A stretch of 64,000 nucleotides of DNA from AP-15 sp963833745 (GTDB lineage: Bacteria > Pseudomonadota > Alphaproteobacteria > ATCC43930 > CGMCC-115725). Shown here piece by piece: positions 62,058 to 64,000 of this stretch. The translations under genes were made by a program, and so were the position numbers. The stretch covers positions 992,001 to 1,056,000 of the forward strand of contig CAWHZD010000007.1 in NCBI GenBank assembly GCA_963833745.1. The letters run 5' to 3'. Each line of letters opens with the position of its first letter. Positions within the stretch are counted from its first letter, which is position 1. The notes beneath the pieces are model-generated. The model saw nothing but the letters and a program-made list of their open reading frames with translations, did no database searches and had not been told where the DNA came from.

Positions 62058-62320
62058 TCAGAGCGCGAGATAGCCGCCGTCTACTGTCACAGTGCTGCCG
62101 GTCACCCAGCGTGAACTCGTCGGAGGCAAGAAACAGCACCGCCCCGACGAGATCGTCAGGCTGGCCGAGCCGGCCGAGCGGGATCAGCGCCTCTGTGTCA
62201 CGCCGCGCTTCGGGGTCGGTATAGCTCGCGCGCGTCAGCCCGGTCAGGGTCGGGCCGGGTGCGATCGCATTGACACGGATCCCGTGCGCCGCCAGATCGA
62301 TCTGGTATGGCCAAAGGAGC
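62058..62320 (-). pseudogene. Short-chain dehydrogenase, C-terminal fragment
   Basis: The minus-strand frame reads YQIDLAAHGIRVNAIAPGPT, LGRLGQPDDLVGAVLFLASD, then after a one-base shift WVTGSTVTVDGGYLAL and a stop at 62058. This is the standard C-terminus of a classical SDR. The N-terminal two thirds are replaced at about 62320 by an unrelated plus-strand gene remnant. It ends 11 bases before the PrpD-like start. Confidence 0.72.
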
Positions 62321-62751
62321 CGCGAGCCCCGCGGCCTTGGCCGCCCGCGCAGCCGGCGCAGGACGAAAGCCGGGAAGAGCTAGCTGAGCTATGGGCTCGG
62401 CTGCTCGCGAACGCGATGGACCCCAAGCTGAACAGCGTTCGGCATTCCTTCATCGAGGCGGTTAAGAAGATGGACCCGCCGGACGCTGTGCTTCTGGTGG
62501 CCGTCGCAGTGGAGAACCTGAGTACCATTTGGAGCCGGAAAGGTACGCAAGGAAGCAACACCAGTGATATCAGCACGATGGCCGATAAGCTGCACTATCG
62601 GCTAACTGAGGCCCAGTTGTCTCTTGAACATTTGAGCACATTGGGCTTATTCGCAAGCGTACGCTCTTCTGCCGATGGGGGCCAAGATTACCACATAACT
62701 GTGACCGGCCGCGAGTTCATGCGAGCCTGCTACCCTGAGCTGGGGAGCTGA
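62321..62751 (+). pseudogene. DUF4393 (Abi-alpha) protein, C-terminal fragment
   Basis: The frame carries ESREELAELWARLLANAMDP, FIEAVKKMDPPDAVLLVAVA and the late LTEAQLSLEHLSTLGLFASV, the pattern of DUF4393/Abi-alpha proteins, which have been linked to abortive phage infection. The N-terminal part is missing at the junction with the SDR remnant. Presence of this and a DUF3800 relic suggests a former defence island at this end of the window. Confidence 0.6.
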
Positions 62752-63242
62752 TCGGTTGGCCGCGGTCGCCGCCGAGCACCCCTGCGTCGACCAGTTCAGC
62801 CCGGCCCGAGCCGGAGGACGATCCCCTGCACCCACGCCGGCAATGGCACTCGGACATCGCCGAGGTCGAGCTGGCATTGACGACTATTCAGACCAAAAGC
62901 TCCGCCGGCGTTCAACCCCAGCGCTCCGCCGCTGTACAGCCCCAAGGCTTGATTTCGGCAATCAACGCGCATCTCCCGGACGGCGGCGAACGATAGCCCG
63001 AGGAACAGCCCGAGGATGATGGCGGCAAACGCTCTCCGAACCCTGTGCGGCATAACGTCGGGATGGACTGCGATGGTCATCGGTACCTCATACCCTACAT
63101 ATATGGGAGCAATGCCGTCCCTAGCAACATCTAGTCCCCGATCGCCTCGGTTGTCGCTCCATTGTCCAGCTCCTGGCGACCGCGGGGGCAGCCGCCGCGC
63201 ACCCCTACGCCGGGCCAGTTCAACCGGGATTGAGGAGAGCCT
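62752..63242. other. Intergenic stretch, no gene recognised
   Basis: This 491-base stretch lies between the Abi-alpha remnant and the DUF3800 relic. Frames on either strand lack motifs. GAGGAG before 63243 belongs to the next gene. Confidence 0.4.
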
Positions 63243-64000
63243 GTGAATATCACCTTCTACGGCGATGAGAGCGGAACTCACAAAGGGGCGCCTTTCATGG
63301 TACTCGCCGGGCACGCAAGCACGCTCGGAAGATGGAATGCCTTTGATACCGAGTGGAAGCGCGGCTTAAACCGCTCGGCTTAGATCATTTCCACGCAACA
63401 GATCGTTAGGGAACCGAAATCGGCGAACGGTTCGGGCCAAAGATAGTCAAGCTGACGAAGAAGCATCTGCTGCTTGGATGCGTCATTCGATTAAATAAAG
63501 ATGACTACGAAAGACACCACATCGCAGGCGTACGTCCTAACAAACCTCAACTCGACACCATGTATGGGATAAGCTTCAGATTTCTTATCTCGTTTATCCT
63601 GACAAGGCTTCCCACTTTACTGGGGCGTTCCGATATGACCTTTGATGTTCGCCTGGAGGGTGGCGCTCCGGGCTCCAAAGACGTGCAAAGGATAACTGCG
63701 GATCTGAAGAAGCAATTGCCTGAGGAGACGGCCATGTTTGGCGGCGTGACACTCCACGACAAGAAGAGGTTTCCCGGACTACAAGCCGCCGACGCTCTTG
63801 CCTTTGGAGCCTTTCACCAAGAGCCCACCAATCCAGAATTGATTGACGGACCGGCAGACCAAACGATCGCGCAGGCTAATCGCGCTGTCCTCGTCAAGCC
63901 ACCGATCTTCCGATGCGAACTCGACGCGAAAACGCTGGGGGCGCTCAAGACCGATATTCTGGTTTTAGCAGAGATGCGAAAGAGATATGCCGCGGATCTT
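63243..64000 (+). pseudogene. DUF3800 protein, frameshifted and cut by the window end
   Basis: A GTG at 63243 (GAGGAG upstream) opens NITFYGDESGTHKGAPFMVL, the GDESG signature of DUF3800, a RNase H-like family often found near mobile and defence genes. After KRGL the frame shifts by one base (to PLGLDHFHATD), meets an in-frame TAG near 63408, then stays open (GERFGPKIVKLTKKHLLLGC, HDKKRFPGLQAADALAFGAF) past the end of the window. The second conserved Asp region (LQAADALA) is intact. Two lesions argue for a pseudogene. Confidence 0.7.

Noticed and set aside
1..64000. CRISPR array, rRNA or tRNA genes
   Set aside because: I looked for regularly spaced repeats, cloverleaf-like stretches and conserved rRNA segments and saw none; a covariance-model scan would be needed to exclude a tRNA.

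Overview
The window is GC-rich and alphaproteobacterial in character. Support comes from Ku, PuuE-type deacetylase, MmgE/PrpD and ACS-type MFS genes, and from IS families common in Hyphomicrobiales and Rhodospirillales; genus cannot be called. It is an accessory, decaying region: roughly half of it is insertion sequences and recombinases, and many other genes are truncated or carry single-base frameshifts. No rRNA, tRNA or CRISPR array was recognised.

Layout. (1) 550-5726: a tight minus-strand operon reading 101-aa protein, XRE repressor, ImmA/IrrE protease, thymidylate-synthase-like protein, 5-hydroxymethyl-dUMP DNA kinase-like protein and MazG-like pyrophosphohydrolase, with a perfect palindrome in its promoter. 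Together these look like a chromosomally carried thymine-hypermodification or nucleotide-based defence module under phage-type repressor/protease control. Its last gene is cut at about 1649, where it collides with a broken MFS gene. An integrase stub lies upstream (5925-6288). (2) 6438-12648: a truncated ISNCY element, then catabolic genes (MmgE/PrpD, VOC, epoxide hydrolase, RidA, PuuE-like deacetylase). (3) 12789-15783: an IS1595 element whose left terminal repeat is split by a 1.9-kb group II intron. (4) 15805-23787: recombinases, a class III nucleotide cyclase with an unusual N-terminal domain, an IS91 unit, a DUF4238-like gene and a serine recombinase. (5) 23869-31538: small secreted proteins and foreign, lower-GC genes. 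An IS256 splits a secreted HNH-like gene with a 9-bp target duplication, and an IS66 that itself contains another IS256-type element splits an unknown gene. (6) 31700-36317: ISNCY, IS110 and IS630 elements. (7) 36371-41965: ordinary chromosomal genes (CXXCH protein, Ku, isoprenylcysteine methyltransferase-like, intact MFS, DUF1993, small dimeric-barrel protein). (8) 42071-53273: an IS hot spot with three almost identical IS110 copies (one inverted), a second IS110-type element beside two of them, an IS1182 split by an IS256 with an 8-bp target duplication, and a fourth IS256-type element. (9) 53274-64000: a truncated GPH transporter divergent from a TetR gene with a shared palindromic operator, an MlaC-like protein, and a graveyard of fragments (IS3, DUF4118, nitroreductase, SDR, PrpD, Abi-alpha, DUF3800).

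The most interesting unit is the 1.65-5.73 kb operon. The IS content gives a readable history of nested insertions: three disrupted genes can be restored in frame by removing the element.
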